Below the pieces are notes generated by a model. That model made no database searches. It had not been told where the DNA came from and worked only from the letters and a program-made list of their open reading frames with translations. Source: Syntrophomonadaceae bacterium (GTDB lineage Bacteria > Bacillota > Dethiobacteria > DTU022). Taken from it: 9,631 bases of DNA. The first letter of the stretch is position 1; every line of letters begins with the position of its first letter. The stretch is taken from the NCBI GenBank assembly GCA_003553305.1, contig PWEB01000144.1:1-9631 (forward strand). The letters are read 5' to 3'. Below, piece after piece: positions 1 through 5,859 of the stretch. The position numbers and the translations under genes were made by a program.

Positions 1-776
1 TCCTCTTCAACGCCAGAGTGGGTTATGGCGATAATCATTTGGGCACCCTGTTCTTTTAATTGATCAACCATAAGGCGGGCTGTTTCATGTTGATCAGTAA
101 ATTCAACCGGTTCATTAGCAGTAGTAACAGAAATTGCATCTTTTCCGATTAATCCGAACATGCCCACTTTAAGACCATGGTCGAGAACAATCAGTTTGCT
201 ATTTCGGTAAAGATCATTTTCAGCAAGAGGATGATCAGGCGGTGCTTTCGTGTTGGAGGCCAAAACCGCTGTTTTGTCATGGGCATCCGGGTAACCGGCT
301 TCCACCAAATAATCAGCCAGAACATCGGGACCGTAGTCATATTCATGATTGCCAATCACAACTGCATCGTATCCAAGGATCTGCTTCAAGGTCAACTCCG
401 GTGCATACCCTTCAGGCACCAACCAACTATAAGCAGTGCCTCCAATATAATCACCACCAGAAAGTAGGATCACCGGTTCACTGCTTGATTCTTTATCCTC
501 CCTGATCTGATGAACGGCTTTAGCAAGCCGGGCATAACCACCGATGGTGGGATTATCTTTTTGGGGATGATTATCAATAGCCGGAGAATGAGGAATTAAT
601 GCGCCGTGTTCATCATTGGTGTGTATAATGGTCAAGTTCTTTTCCTGTTCGGGCGCAGCCTCTACAGATGGATTAATACAGATCTCCCCAAAAATAAACA
701 AGGCAAAACAGTTCAAAGCGATCAAACAATGCCTAGCTGAAAAACTTCTCACTTTAATAGCGGGGAAAAAGAACAT
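1..776 (-). CDS. Secreted 5'-nucleotidase-type metallophosphoesterase, 3' part missing
   Basis: The first 258 residues are visible; the gene continues past the left edge. An N-terminal signal peptide (basic start, hydrophobic core at about residues 17-34, likely cut after VEA-A near 40-41) sends it out of the cell. The catalytic domain shows the metal-binding blocks of the UshA/YfkN nucleotidase family in order: TNDEHG (D55, H57), GGD...GT (D109), GNHEYDYG (N143, H144) and THSG (H253). The family hydrolyses phosphate esters of nucleotides or related compounds at a dinuclear metal centre; the exact substrate cannot be read here, and the C-terminal substrate-binding domain is outside the window. 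Start ATG 776 is preceded by AGAAGGGG about 7 bases upstream, and an in-frame TAA at 822-824 excludes earlier starts. No convincing promoter was seen. Family is sure, substrate is not. Confidence 0.9.
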   Translation of the reverse strand, partial: MFFFPAIKVRSFSARHCLIALNCFALFIFGEICINPSVEAAPEQEKNLTIIHTNDEHGALIPHSPAIDNHPQKDNPTIGGYARLAKAVHQIREDKESSSEPVILLSGGDYIGGTAYSWLVPEGYAPELTLKQILGYDAVVIGNHEYDYGPDVLADYLVEAGYPDAHDKTAVLASNTKAPPDHPLAENDLYRNSKLIVLDHGLKVGMFGLIGKDAISVTTANEPVEFTDQHETARLMVDQLKEQGAQMIIAITHSGVEE

Positions 777-939
777 TTCAACACCCCTTCTGATCGCTTT
801 ATATCTAATGTACAGGACGAATTAAAACGCAGGCAGTTATTAAGTCTCTTTTGATTATTCCGCAAAAAACAATCTAGGATAAATGGTAGTCATCTATAGC
901 ACCGATTTATTAACTATCCCAAACGCGAAAAATCCACCT

Positions 940-965
940 GGCAGCTTCGAAAAATCGATGTTGCC
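940..965. repeat. Imperfect inverted repeat (stem-loop)
   Basis: The arms 940-950 and 955-965 pair over 11 positions on the plus strand, with one T-T mismatch and one G-T wobble, around an AAAA loop. The minus-strand version pairs less well. It lies in the intergenic gap and could be part of a terminator or leader structure. No function is assigned. Confidence 0.3.
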
Positions 966-1045
966 GGAGAAACTCTCTTTTGTTAAACCTGTCCGTATTT
1001 TATCACAAGCTGCTGATTAATAGAATATTTCCCAGGGAATAAAAC

Positions 1046-1094
1046 AAAATTTTATTTGATTCAGTCAATATTTGATTTAGTCAAATAAAATTTT
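1046..1094. repeat. AT-rich inverted repeat containing two tandem 13-bp palindromes; possible terminator
   Basis: A perfect 14-bp inverted repeat (1046-1059 and 1081-1094) encloses a 21-base spacer. Within it, the near-palindrome TTGATTYAGTCAA occurs twice in tandem (1056-1068 and 1072-1084, 12 of 13 identical, centres 16 bp apart). In the minus direction the repeat lies 44 bases after the stop of the SAM-binding protein gene and is followed by GTTTTATT, so it could end that transcript. The tandem, phased palindromes could instead be a repressor operator. Structure is certain, role open. Confidence 0.5.
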
Positions 1095-1137
1095 TCACTG
1101 AATTTAAGGCCAAATCATTGCCATAGGCATATTTATA

Positions 1138-1713
1138 TTATTTGTTTTTCAACCTATTTACCCCATTGTTCTGATACATTACCGATGAGTCAAAGGTTAC
1201 CTGGTTTTGAATAACTTTACCACAAGGAGGAGGATCTATCGGAAGTAAGTCGTATTGATGGGACATTTCTTGACGGGGACTGCGAAAAACCAGGCGCGCT
1301 GAAGTTCCACCGTAATAGAATAGATTTTCAAGCAATTCTTTTTTCGGTTCAGCCTGCAGAGCAACCAGTGCTACATCAAAGTCAGATGGCAGTGAACCGG
1401 TTCCATCAGATTCTACTATAGATACCTGTCCATCTAACTTCATTGAAGCTATGCACCGTTCTGCAGCATGTACCGCATCCCCATCACAGTCAATAGCGCA
1501 TACTTTAGCACCTGTAAGTCTTGCTACCTGAATAGCAGTAAAAGGAATCCCTCCACAACCCACATTGAGGACTCGATCTGCTGATGATATTCCAGCCAGT
1601 GCAATTTCATTGCGGATAACCTCATTGTAAATACGGGAGTAAAGGGCTACCAGTAATGAGCTGGCAGCTCCCTTTTTCTCCATAGACGAAACAATAGCGG
1701 GAATTAAACCCAT
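1138..1713 (-). CDS. SAM-binding protein, nicotianamine-synthase-like or class I methyltransferase (second paralog)
   Basis: A 191-residue Rossmann-type protein. The SAM-binding loop is VGCGGIPFT (51-59) and the acidic residue that would bind the ribose is D75 in AIDCD. The loop has P-F-T where ordinary methyltransferases have a further glycine; as I recall, GxGxxPxT is typical of nicotianamine synthases. A later block, LVFRSPRQEM...YDLLP (141-158), also recalls the conserved RSAHG...YP segment of that family. It aligns along its length with the product of the upstream gene (1756-2412), so the two are paralogs; the alignment of their N-terminal helices supports ATG 1713, which directly follows an in-frame TAA. 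No clear ribosome binding site precedes it, so it may depend on coupling or readthrough from the upstream gene 42 bases away. Substrate unknown; a small-molecule or lipid methyl- or aminopropyl-type transfer is possible. Confidence 0.75.
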   Translation of the reverse strand: MGLIPAIVSSMEKKGAASSLLVALYSRIYNEVIRNEIALAGISSADRVLNVGCGGIPFTAIQVARLTGAKVCAIDCDGDAVHAAERCIASMKLDGQVSIVESDGTGSLPSDFDVALVALQAEPKKELLENLFYYGGTSARLVFRSPRQEMSHQYDLLPIDPPPCGKVIQNQVTFDSSVMYQNNGVNRLKNK

Positions 1714-1755
1714 TTAAAACACCCGACTTTCCATATTCAAAATTTTAAGTTTCCA

Positions 1756-2412
1756 CTATTTAGAGATCCAATTTTTTTTGCGAACTACAACACTTTCAGT
1801 TCCCAGCATTGAATAGTTTTTTTCCAGATGGCATAATTTTGACCAGGCACAGGTACTGTCAGGACAAGAATTAATCGACATCCAGGCCGGTAAATTGCGG
1901 AATATTAGCAGCCCACCATCTTTAAGAGAATAAAATGCCCACTCTAATATCTTTGCTTTAGGTGAAACGTTTAACGAAACCCATATCGCATCATGTTTAT
2001 GAGCACTTATTTGACAGCCATCTGCACAAAACACTTTAACACGATCAGCCATATTCTTTTTTTGAATCAGCTCACCGGCTTTTTTTACAGCAGCATTATT
2101 ACAATCCCAGGCTTCTACAAAAAGTCCTTTCTGGGCCAGGTAAAGCGCCGTATAAGGATAAGATCCGCACCCAACATGTAAAACCGAAGCCCCTGGCTGC
2201 AGGTTGGACATTTCCATTTCCTTTTCCAACATTTTTTTGTAGAACACCCGGCAATAAAGGTTTGATAATAAAGCAAAACGAACAGCAATGATCTCCAATT
2301 TTTGCGATATCTTGTAAAATGGCATGCCCTTTTCCGGTAGGTTTTTGCAGGTAAGGCTATTTTCTTTCCGGTAAGGATAATAATCAAAAGTTTTTGAGTC
2401 AGATTTTCCCAT
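1756..2412 (-). CDS. SAM-binding protein, nicotianamine-synthase-like or class I methyltransferase (first paralog)
   Basis: A 218-residue protein from ATG 2412. A longer frame begins at 2460, but ATG 2412 overlaps the upstream stop codon as TAATG and has AGAAAGGAG at a normal distance, so it is the likely start and is translationally coupled. The SAM loop is VGCGSYPYT (80-88), with acidic D103 in AWDCN and LIFRN near 169-173 matching a strand of the paralog. An N-terminal extension of about 30 residues, absent from the paralog, precedes a helical segment (31-70) that aligns with the paralog's N-terminus. It is also cysteine-rich (for example C22, C54, C82, C104, C129, C133). The position between a lipid-flippase-like gene and a paralog suggests one pathway, but the substrate cannot be deduced. 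Moderately sure of the fold, unsure of the reaction. Confidence 0.75.
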   Translation of the reverse strand: MGKSDSKTFDYYPYRKENSLTCKNLPEKGMPFYKISQKLEIIAVRFALLSNLYCRVFYKKMLEKEMEMSNLQPGASVLHVGCGSYPYTALYLAQKGLFVEAWDCNNAAVKKAGELIQKKNMADRVKVFCADGCQISAHKHDAIWVSLNVSPKAKILEWAFYSLKDGGLLIFRNLPAWMSINSCPDSTCAWSKLCHLEKNYSMLGTESVVVRKKNWISK

Positions 2413-3485
2413 TATATGAGCTCCTTTCTGTTTTGGGGTTGCTTCTCTTCCCCTGGGCATGACGATTTATAATTTATCGACAAATAAGCGGCGGCTGCTG
2501 CTGATAAGATAAGCGGAAACCAGTATGTAATCAGGCGGGACAGCAATGCTGCTGTCAAACCCTCCGCCGGAGTTAATCCACTTATAGAAAACATTAAGAC
2601 CATACTGCCTTCAAAAGAGCCCAACCCTCCCGGTAACAAAGGGACCATACTGACCAGGTAAGCGGTAAAGGTTGCTATGCTCACTGTAACCAGGTCAACT
2701 TCAAATCCCAACATGTAGGTTACCAGGTAAACTTTGAGCGGATAGAGGCCCCAAATTAAGGCAGACATCCCTATCAATGTATAACTTTCTACCGGAGTTG
2801 CCATGCTGCGCGAATAAGCTGATGCCCTGTTAATAAAGCTAACCAGGGTTTTAAACTTCTTTTTAAACAAACTGATCATTTGCTGGAAAAAGTGATTTGG
2901 ATTTTGATCAGATCTAGAAGTTATGAAAGATTCTTCATTAGTTTGATTAACCAGGGACGTATTTGCACTTCCTCCTTTATGATGCATCCAGGCAATCATT
3001 GCAAAGATAAGCAGTAGAATAATAAATGCCAAAACAACAATTGCGGGAAGTTGATAACTCAGTACGGCTAATCCCAGGATCAAAGCAGAAATAATCAGGA
3101 AAGGAAGCAGCGAATAATATTTAAGCGCTAAGAGGATTCCGCCTAACTTTGTATAAGAAAGAGACGTTTGTTGATGAAATAAGTAGATTTTTGCGGTTTC
3201 TCCCCCAAATTTAACCGAAGGGGTAACACTTTCCACATAATTGCCAGCAAGAAATATCACTAAGACTCTGCCCAATAAAATACTACAATTAGATTTGGTG
3301 ATTAAAAGCTTCCACTGATAAGCCGAGATAGTCAAAGTAAATAACTGCAGCAAAGCCAAAAAGAATATGATCCGCGCATCAGCATGACCGATTGCTCTCG
3401 AAATCTCTTCGTATCCCAGATATAACACTGCCAAAGATATAAGCGCTATGCCAAACAGCCAGTATATAGTTTGTTTTATTGCCAT
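2412..3485 (-). CDS. YbhN/AglD-type integral membrane protein (LPG-synthase transmembrane domain family)
   Basis: A 357-residue protein with about eight hydrophobic segments (roughly 5-24, 37-57, 69-84, 115-140, 145-167, 235-255, 262-283, 295-335). Family marks are GNYVESVTPSVKFGGETAK (81-99, the conserved N...P...GE block) and PGGLGSFEG (285-293) followed by LLSRLITYW (314-322). This is the membrane domain shared by lysylphosphatidylglycerol synthases and stand-alone YbhN/AglD proteins, thought to move or accommodate lipids; the soluble aminoacyl-transferase domain of MprF is absent. A hydrophilic loop rich in K, Q and N (168-230) splits the two halves. Start ATG 3485 has AGGGA about 10 bases upstream. 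It leads a unit with the two SAM-binding genes, sharing one base with the next start. Role in lipid or cell-envelope chemistry is inferred. Confidence 0.85.
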   Translation of the reverse strand: MAIKQTIYWLFGIALISLAVLYLGYEEISRAIGHADARIIFFLALLQLFTLTISAYQWKLLITKSNCSILLGRVLVIFLAGNYVESVTPSVKFGGETAKIYLFHQQTSLSYTKLGGILLALKYYSLLPFLIISALILGLAVLSYQLPAIVVLAFIILLLIFAMIAWMHHKGGSANTSLVNQTNEESFITSRSDQNPNHFFQQMISLFKKKFKTLVSFINRASAYSRSMATPVESYTLIGMSALIWGLYPLKVYLVTYMLGFEVDLVTVSIATFTAYLVSMVPLLPGGLGSFEGSMVLMFSISGLTPAEGLTAALLSRLITYWFPLILSAAAAAYLSINYKSSCPGEEKQPQNRKELI

Positions 3486-3661
3486 TTAAAAACATTCCCT
3501 GCTTTAATATTGAAGTATCTGTTAAACATGGCTCATCTATGTTAGACAAGCCTAACTCTTTACCCAAAAATAATAACAACCATGAGTTAAAGTTACTATT
3601 AATAATCCTAACAAAACCAACTGCTCAAGTGGACTGCAGAAAGTTATTCTAAACTAACTTA

Positions 3662-3690
3662 TTAATAACATAGTACACTTCCACTGTCAA
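3662..3690 (-). promoter_or_regulatory. Sigma-A-type promoter of the flippase/SAM-protein unit
   Basis: On the minus strand a perfect -35 TTGACA (3690-3685) stands 17 bases before TATTAA (3667-3662), which is preceded by TG one base away (extended -10). Transcription would begin near 3655, giving a leader of about 170 bases before ATG 3485. That leader contains a short hairpin GTTAG/CTAAC (3541-3556) but no riboswitch or T-box signature that I recognise. Confidence 0.65.
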
Positions 3691-3748
3691 TAGTTGAAAT
3701 GAAATAGCTAACAATTAAATTCAATGGACAGCAGGGGGGAGGTTTTAT

Positions 3749-4132
3749 TTACCTTTTTTCATCCATAAAAACTCCAAAGAGGCTTTGGAGTCGATTAGCA
3801 ACTTCAAGGGCTTTCCCTGTGGGGATTTCTCGAACAACTTCATTTCTGGCAGTATCACGGACTACTACATTCCATGGATCACTATCCTTGCGCACACTAA
3901 ACCGCAATGGATGACCATCATTTTCTGCATTATCATTTAGTTTATTTATTGCTTTATCCAATTTAGCCTCATACTCTTGATCTGAGATATCTGCTTTTTT
4001 GTTTTGGTCAGACCGGCCCTCCCGGCTTACTCGTGTATCGCTGGTAGGTCTTTCGGTTTTTTGTACTTCTTTTAAGTTGGCCTCTTCTTTGATCTTATTA
4101 AGCAGCAAGGGGTCAATACCATCAATTTTCAT
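3749..4132 (-). CDS. flaG: FlaG-family flagellar protein
   Basis: A 127-residue protein with a variable, charged N-terminal part (1-50) and a C-terminal FlaG domain: PLRFSVRKDS (75-84), WNVVVRD (87-93), NEVVREIPTGKALEVAN (97-113) and a terminal FGVFMDEK. FlaG proteins, YvyC in Bacillus, are linked to flagellar filament length or assembly; the biochemistry is not well defined. ATG 4132 is chosen over the in-frame GTG 4144, because that GTG lies inside the GAGGTGG ribosome binding site that serves ATG 4132 at 8 bases. It follows csrA by 87 bases on the same strand, a pairing known from Bacillota flagellar loci, and may also have its own promoter in that gap. No clear terminator follows it. Confidence 0.88.
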   Translation of the reverse strand: MKIDGIDPLLLNKIKEEANLKEVQKTERPTSDTRVSREGRSDQNKKADISDQEYEAKLDKAINKLNDNAENDGHPLRFSVRKDSDPWNVVVRDTARNEVVREIPTGKALEVANRLQSLFGVFMDEKR

Positions 4133-4170
4133 GGCTAATACCACCTCTTCATCAAATAGTTCGCATCTAA

Positions 4171-4179
4171 ATTATAACA
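4171..4179 (-). promoter_or_regulatory. Possible extended -10 promoter for flaG
   Basis: The minus strand reads TGTTATAAT (4179-4171), an extended -10 with a perfect TATAAT hexamer, 39 bases before the flaG start. The -35 position (17 bases upstream) is poor (TACGAT), so activity would rest on the TG extension. It lies in the 87-base csrA-flaG gap. Confidence 0.35.
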
Positions 4180-4219
4180 CTCGCCGGAAACTTATCGTAG
4201 TTCTGCTAAAATGCTCGCC

Positions 4220-4486
4220 TTACTTGTTATTTTCTTCCTTTTTCTCAGAAGACTCCGGGCTTCTCGAAACAATCCCGCTGATTCCCCCGGTATATTTTGC
4301 TGCTGCTTCTATAGCACGCAAGTTTTCAAGGCGCACCTCTTCGAACGTTTCTTTACGAAGAATCTTCAAATCCCTGGGCGCTTTAATACCAATTCGCACA
4401 GTATTACCATCAATTGAAGAAACCATAACTTCAATGTCATCGCCAATCATTATGCTTTGTTGGGCTTTCCTGGTCAACACTAGCAT
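4220..4486 (-). CDS. csrA: CsrA, carbon storage regulator / translational repressor
   Basis: An 88-residue protein with the complete CsrA fold: MLVLTRK at the start (L4, R6), IGDDIEV (14-20), VRIGIKAPRD (30-39) and R44 in LRKE, the residues used for RNA contact in the family. CsrA dimers bind GGA-containing hairpins in mRNA leaders and block ribosome access; in Bacillus the target is flagellin mRNA and the antagonist is FliW. N55, reported to matter for FliW contact in Bacillus, is present. No fliW is in this window, although it usually sits directly before csrA. The tail after about residue 60 (ending SEKKEENNK) is longer than the usual 61-75 residue protein. AAGG lies 10 bases before ATG 4486, within a small hairpin. 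Confidence 0.96.
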   Translation of the reverse strand: MLVLTRKAQQSIMIGDDIEVMVSSIDGNTVRIGIKAPRDLKILRKETFEEVRLENLRAIEAAAKYTGGISGIVSRSPESSEKKEENNK

Positions 4487-4487
4487 T

Positions 4488-4522
4488 AAGGTGGAACCTT
4501 CCTTTCAAAAAACCAACATCCC
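4488..4522 (-). promoter_or_regulatory. csrA leader: paired GGA motifs and a start-proximal hairpin (possible autoregulation)
   Basis: On the minus strand GGGATGT (4522-4516) fits the RGGAUGU part of the known CsrA-binding consensus, and a second GGA (4502-4500) lies in the ribosome binding region 19 bases downstream, a spacing suitable for both faces of one CsrA dimer. AAGGT-TCC-ACCTT (4500-4488) forms a 5-bp hairpin ending one base before the ATG. Autoregulation is an inference. Confidence 0.35.
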
Positions 4523-4642
4523 GCCATCGTTATAATTTCGCATTCCACCTGCAATATCCTGCCAATAAAATAAAATAATTAAATAGCAAACTAAATTCAG
4601 TAGAAATAGGTGAAAAATCGAACCGCTAAAGAAACAAAGGAA

Positions 4643-4681
4643 TAATAAAAATGAAACTGGCTCTGTTTACCCAATTTCATT
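4643..4681 (-). terminator. Rho-independent terminator of the RodZ-like gene
   Basis: In the minus direction the arms 4681-4671 and 4660-4650 form an 11-bp stem with one G-U wobble and a 10-base loop, followed by TTTTATTATT. It lies about 75 bases after the stop at 4755 and separates that gene from csrA, which therefore needs its own promoter; I did not find a convincing one. Confidence 0.65.
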
Positions 4682-4754
4682 GATAGTTTTCATTATGAAT
4701 TTTATTAGCGAAACAAATTTTCGAACAATGGTTTTCCAGCACAGCCTGTCATTC

Positions 4755-5588
4755 TTATTTAAAATAATTCCAGGTTGTTTTAAAAAGCCGGTTGCTGATA
4801 CATTCCACTGAACTCAACAGCAGCAAAAGGCCGGCAATGATAAAGTATCCTCCGGTATATATTAAGTGCTTATCTCCATCCGTTCGCGGCACCGGAGAGC
4901 CTGCTTGCTCATAAGAAGCAGTAGTTTCTTTCGTTTCGTTTTCCTCCTTTTCTTCTTTTTTTTCCTCATCAGCTTCCACTTCTACTTCTTCATCCTTTAT
5001 TACTTCTTCATCTATACCTTCTTCATCCCGTATACCCTCTTCTGCCTTTGCTTCCCCTGGCTCATCTGGTTCCTCATCGTGGGAAGCATATATATTTTCT
5101 TCCATCTCATCATGTGAGTCATGCTCAGTCGTACCATTCTCTTCGATATCCGTTTCTTCCTCTGCGGAAGATAAATACATATCCCTAGGATCATCTTGAT
5201 CAAAAAGATTGCTCCAAACCAGATAACTACCTACTGATAAAAATAATAGAGCAGCAAGTGCTACAGATCCATAAGCAAATACCTTTCGTTCTCCTAAAAC
5301 ACCCTTTTTATTTTTACTAAAACTTTGCTGAAGATATGCTTTAGCAGTGCTAGAATCTGACCAGAGAATATTAAAATCGTTAAGCACTTCTTTTTCATCA
5401 AGGTTAAGAACATACGCATACTGCCGGATCAACACGATGATTTTTGCTTTATCTGAAAACTTAAGGACATCCTCGTCTTCTAAGGCTTTCAGGTATTTTT
5501 GTTTAATTTTTGCTTGTTTTGCGGCATCCTTTAAAGAAAGCCCCATCGCCATTCGTTTGTGCCTTAATTTATAACCAAAAGCTGCCAT
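4755..5588 (-). CDS. RodZ-like membrane protein: HTH, TM, acidic domain and sorting-signal-like tail
   Basis: A 277-residue protein. Residues 4-72 form a RodZ-type helix-turn-helix (FGYKLRHKR, GLSLKDAAKQAKIKQKYLKALE, then a QYAYVLNLDE segment); in RodZ this domain sits in the cytoplasm and touches the cytoskeleton. One membrane helix follows (103-125). Residues 130-230 are extremely rich in E and D, with no fold I recognise. The tail has VPRTDG (233-238), a hydrophobic stretch with TGGYFIIAGLLLLLSS (245-260) and basic residues, resembling an LPXTG sorting signal; it may simply be a second membrane helix. The C-terminal beta domain of classical RodZ is not apparent. ATG 5588 is preferred to GTG 5597 because GAGG lies 8 bases upstream of it. 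It is divergent from the HU-FlhG gene, with a possible sigma-28 promoter of its own. Confidence 0.8.
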   Translation of the reverse strand: MAAFGYKLRHKRMAMGLSLKDAAKQAKIKQKYLKALEDEDVLKFSDKAKIIVLIRQYAYVLNLDEKEVLNDFNILWSDSSTAKAYLQQSFSKNKKGVLGERKVFAYGSVALAALLFLSVGSYLVWSNLFDQDDPRDMYLSSAEEETDIEENGTTEHDSHDEMEENIYASHDEEPDEPGEAKAEEGIRDEEGIDEEVIKDEEVEVEADEEKKEEKEENETKETTASYEQAGSPVPRTDGDKHLIYTGGYFIIAGLLLLLSSVECISNRLFKTTWNYFK

Positions 5589-5609
5589 TAACCTCACCTC
5601 TATATTATG

Positions 5610-5636
5610 TTATCGGCAAATCCTTTATTTTGTTAA
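5610..5636 (-). promoter_or_regulatory. Possible sigma-28-type promoter facing the RodZ-like gene
   Basis: The minus strand carries GCCGATAA (5617-5610), a perfect sigma-28/SigD -10 element. Fifteen bases upstream is TTAA (5636-5633), or TAAC at 14, only a partial match to the TAAA -35. Transcription would start near 5603, about 15 bases before ATG 5588, just enough to include the ribosome binding site. Confidence 0.45.
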
Positions 5637-5650
5637 CCGAATTAATTTAC

Positions 5651-5687
5651 TAAAACAACAGGGCGGACAACAAATTTGATTGTTTTA
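5651..5687. repeat. 8-bp inverted repeat between the divergent genes
   Basis: TAAAACAA (5651-5658) and its complement TTGTTTTA (5680-5687) are separated by 21 bases, so their centres are 29 bp apart, close to three helical turns. It lies between the two divergent promoter elements and could be an operator, but an AT-rich 8-mer pair can also arise by chance. Confidence 0.25.
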
Positions 5688-5711
5688 ACAAAACTGACTT
5701 AATATTTTCTC

Positions 5712-5738
5712 TAAAGTTAATCGGTTTCCTGCCGATAA
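5712..5738 (+). promoter_or_regulatory. Sigma-28 (FliA/SigD) flagellar promoter of the HU-FlhG gene
   Basis: TAAAGTTA (5712-5719), 11 bases, then GCCGATAA (5731-5738). This matches the textbook sigma-28 consensus TAAAGTTT-N11-GCCGATAA at 15 of 16 positions with exact spacing. Transcription should start near 5745, leaving a leader of about 115 bases before ATG 5860. It places the fusion gene in the late flagellar/motility regulon. Confidence 0.85.
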
Positions 5739-5744
5739 AAAGTA

Positions 5745-5859
5745 TAAGGAGTTATAATTTACCTATAAATAATTATTTCCCCAGGAATTGCAGGACACAC
5801 TTGCTTTTTGTTGAATATTGTATTGTTAAAGATTGTTAGATCGGGGGAGTTTATTACCG
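5745..5859 (+). promoter_or_regulatory. Leader of the HU-FlhG mRNA with GGA motifs and possible anti-Shine-Dalgarno
   Basis: The predicted leader contains four GGA triplets (5748-5750, 5784-5786, 5793-5795 and 5846-5848, the last inside the ribosome binding site GGGGGAG at 5843-5849, 10 bases before the ATG). TTCCCC (5777-5782) can pair with GGGGAG (5844-5849) over 6 bp including one G-U, which would hide the ribosome binding site. CsrA control is a possibility, given csrA nearby. No small open frame with a good start was found. Confidence 0.35.

Larger units (their letters stand above)
777..1137. other. Intergenic gap with two inverted repeats
   Basis: This 361-base stretch separates the nucleotidase start from the 3' end of the three-gene unit. 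I find no open frame with a ribosome binding site, no tRNA and no riboswitch core that I recognise. It holds a stem-loop at 940-965 and an AT-rich double palindrome at 1046-1094, listed separately. The nucleotidase promoter should lie here, but candidate hexamers upstream of 776 match the sigma-A consensus poorly (about 3 of 6 each), so none is called. Confidence 0.6.

Noticed and set aside
2413..2460. Longer N-terminus (start at 2460) for the first SAM-binding protein
   Set aside because: ATG 2412 has a strong ribosome binding site and a TAATG overlap with the upstream stop; the 16 extra residues only overlap the flippase end in another frame.
3379..3579. 66-codon minus-strand frame overlapping the flippase start
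   Set aside because: It lies in another frame over the leader and the first codons of a well-supported gene and has no recognisable domain; the ribosome binding signal serves ATG 3485.
3486..3660. T-box or riboswitch in the long leader of the flippase gene
   Set aside because: No T-box sequence or known riboswitch core is seen; only short hairpins of 5 bp.
4176..4206. Sigma-28-like TACGATAA sequence in the csrA-flaG gap
   Set aside because: The -10 match is only 6 of 8 and there is no TAAA at the required distance.
3999..4535. 178-codon plus-strand frame across flaG and csrA
   Set aside because: It is antisense to two clearly recognised genes, spans their intergenic gap and shows no family motif.
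4550..4565. Sigma-54-like element TGGCAGG-N3-TTGCA upstream of csrA on the minus strand
   Set aside because: The distance between the GG and GC pairs is 9 bases instead of the strictly required 10, and no activator site or other sigma-54 signal is visible.
4866..5117. Plus-strand frame encoding a phenylalanine-rich hydrophobic protein
   Set aside because: It is the complement of the Glu/Asp-rich region of the RodZ-like gene; GAA/GAG codons read backwards give TTC/CTC, which imitates a membrane protein.
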